Shown here: positions 63,884-64,000 of the stretch, piece after piece
How positions within the stretch are numbered: position 1 is the first letter of the stretch
Layout of the letters: each line of letters begins with the position of its first letter
NCBI GenBank assembly: GCA_964469565.1
Contig: CAYXZD010000005.1
Coordinates: 135,484 to 199,483, forward strand
Reading direction: 5' to 3'
Source of the DNA: GCA-2720975 sp964469565
GTDB lineage: Bacteria > Planctomycetota > UBA1135 > GCA-002686595
Length of the DNA stretch: 64,000 nucleotides
Translations under genes and position numbers: made by a program
The notes under the pieces: model-generated
Seen by the model: only the letters and a program-made list of their open reading frames with translations
The model's database searches: none
Told to the model about the DNA's origin: nothing

Positions 63884-64000
63884 CTAGAACGGTGACGAGG
63901 GATTCTTAGGTTTCGGGGGAGTCGGCGGAGACTTGGGGGTCGCCCCTGAAGTGGATCCTGAAGTGGATCCTGAAGTGGATCCCGCAGTGGATCCCGCAGT
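63884..64000 (-). CDS. C-terminal tail of a repeat-ended protein, partial at window edge
   Basis: On the minus strand an open frame enters at the window end and stops with TAG at 63884. The visible 38 residues are Thr-Ser-Gly-Ser repeats followed by a Pro/Lys-rich end (SPPTPPKPKNPSSPF). No domain is visible. A plus-strand frame (repeating Pro-Glu-Val-Asp) also crosses the repeat but lacks an ATG, so the minus-strand reading is preferred. Confidence 0.45.
   Translation of the reverse strand, partial: TAGSTAGSTSGSTSGSTSGATPKSPPTPPKPKNPSSPF
63945..64000. repeat. 12-bp tandem repeat at the window edge
   Basis: CCTGAAGTGGAT repeats at 63945, 63957 and 63969, followed by the variant CCCGCAGTGGAT at 63981 and a partial copy at 63993. 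It continues beyond the window. The period is again 12 bp, as in the rpoC tail. Confidence 0.9.

Overview
The window is a GC-rich bacterial chromosome segment, most likely from a deep-branching planctomycete. The evidence is a DUF1592/DUF1588-type cytochrome protein paired with a Tat-exported DUF1552 protein (55662-59245), a WD40-repeat Ser/Thr kinase divergent from an ECF sigma factor, a secreted protein with an Asp/Asn-rich dockerin-like segment, the lack of ribosomal protein L30, and a divergent EF-G. The lineage call is inference from gene content; there is no rRNA in the window.

Layout. 1-6372 (minus strand): partial PTS IIA (ptsN-like), hpf, truA, a dnaX-ybaB-recR operon, two tRNA-Ser genes, and tadA directly downstream of tRNA-Arg(ACG), its expected substrate. 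6498-11034 (plus): an N-acetyl/N-succinylornithine carbamoyltransferase and dnaE. 11109-45488 (minus): one uninterrupted 34-kb gene-expression cluster. In transcription order it is tRNA-Thr(TGT), tRNA-Tyr, tRNA-Gly, tRNA-Thr(GGT), tuf, rpmG, secE, nusG, rplKAJL, rpoBC, rpsL, rpsG, a Tsr3-like gene, an EF-G gene, then the S10, spc and alpha operons down to rplQ. 45651-64000 (mixed strands): aroC with an overlapping response-regulator gene, an arylsulfotransferase-like protein, the secreted dockerin-like protein, the kinase/sigma pair, DUF1552/DUF1592, mutS2 without its Smr domain, a cystathionine gamma-synthase-type enzyme, a homocysteine S-methyltransferase and the tail of a repeat-ended protein.

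How the genes work together. The large cluster encodes most of the core transcription and translation apparatus, plus SecY and SecE. Several of its proteins carry low-complexity C-terminal tails (RpoC, L22, L15, S17, S3, IF-1). Many gene junctions overlap by one or four bases. Regulation is suggested by a UUCG hairpin between rplL and rpoB, a direct repeat ahead of rplK and a hairpin ahead of rplC.

The most interesting item is the small Tsr3-like gene inside the str operon. Tsr3 is the aminocarboxypropyltransferase that modifies the small-subunit rRNA of eukaryotes and archaea. Next to it, the EF-G in the usual fusA slot has lost the conserved domain IV tip residues, so it may not be the main translocase. 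Across the window 35 of 62 complete genes, including tuf, rpoB and rpoC, end in TAG, normally the least used bacterial stop codon.
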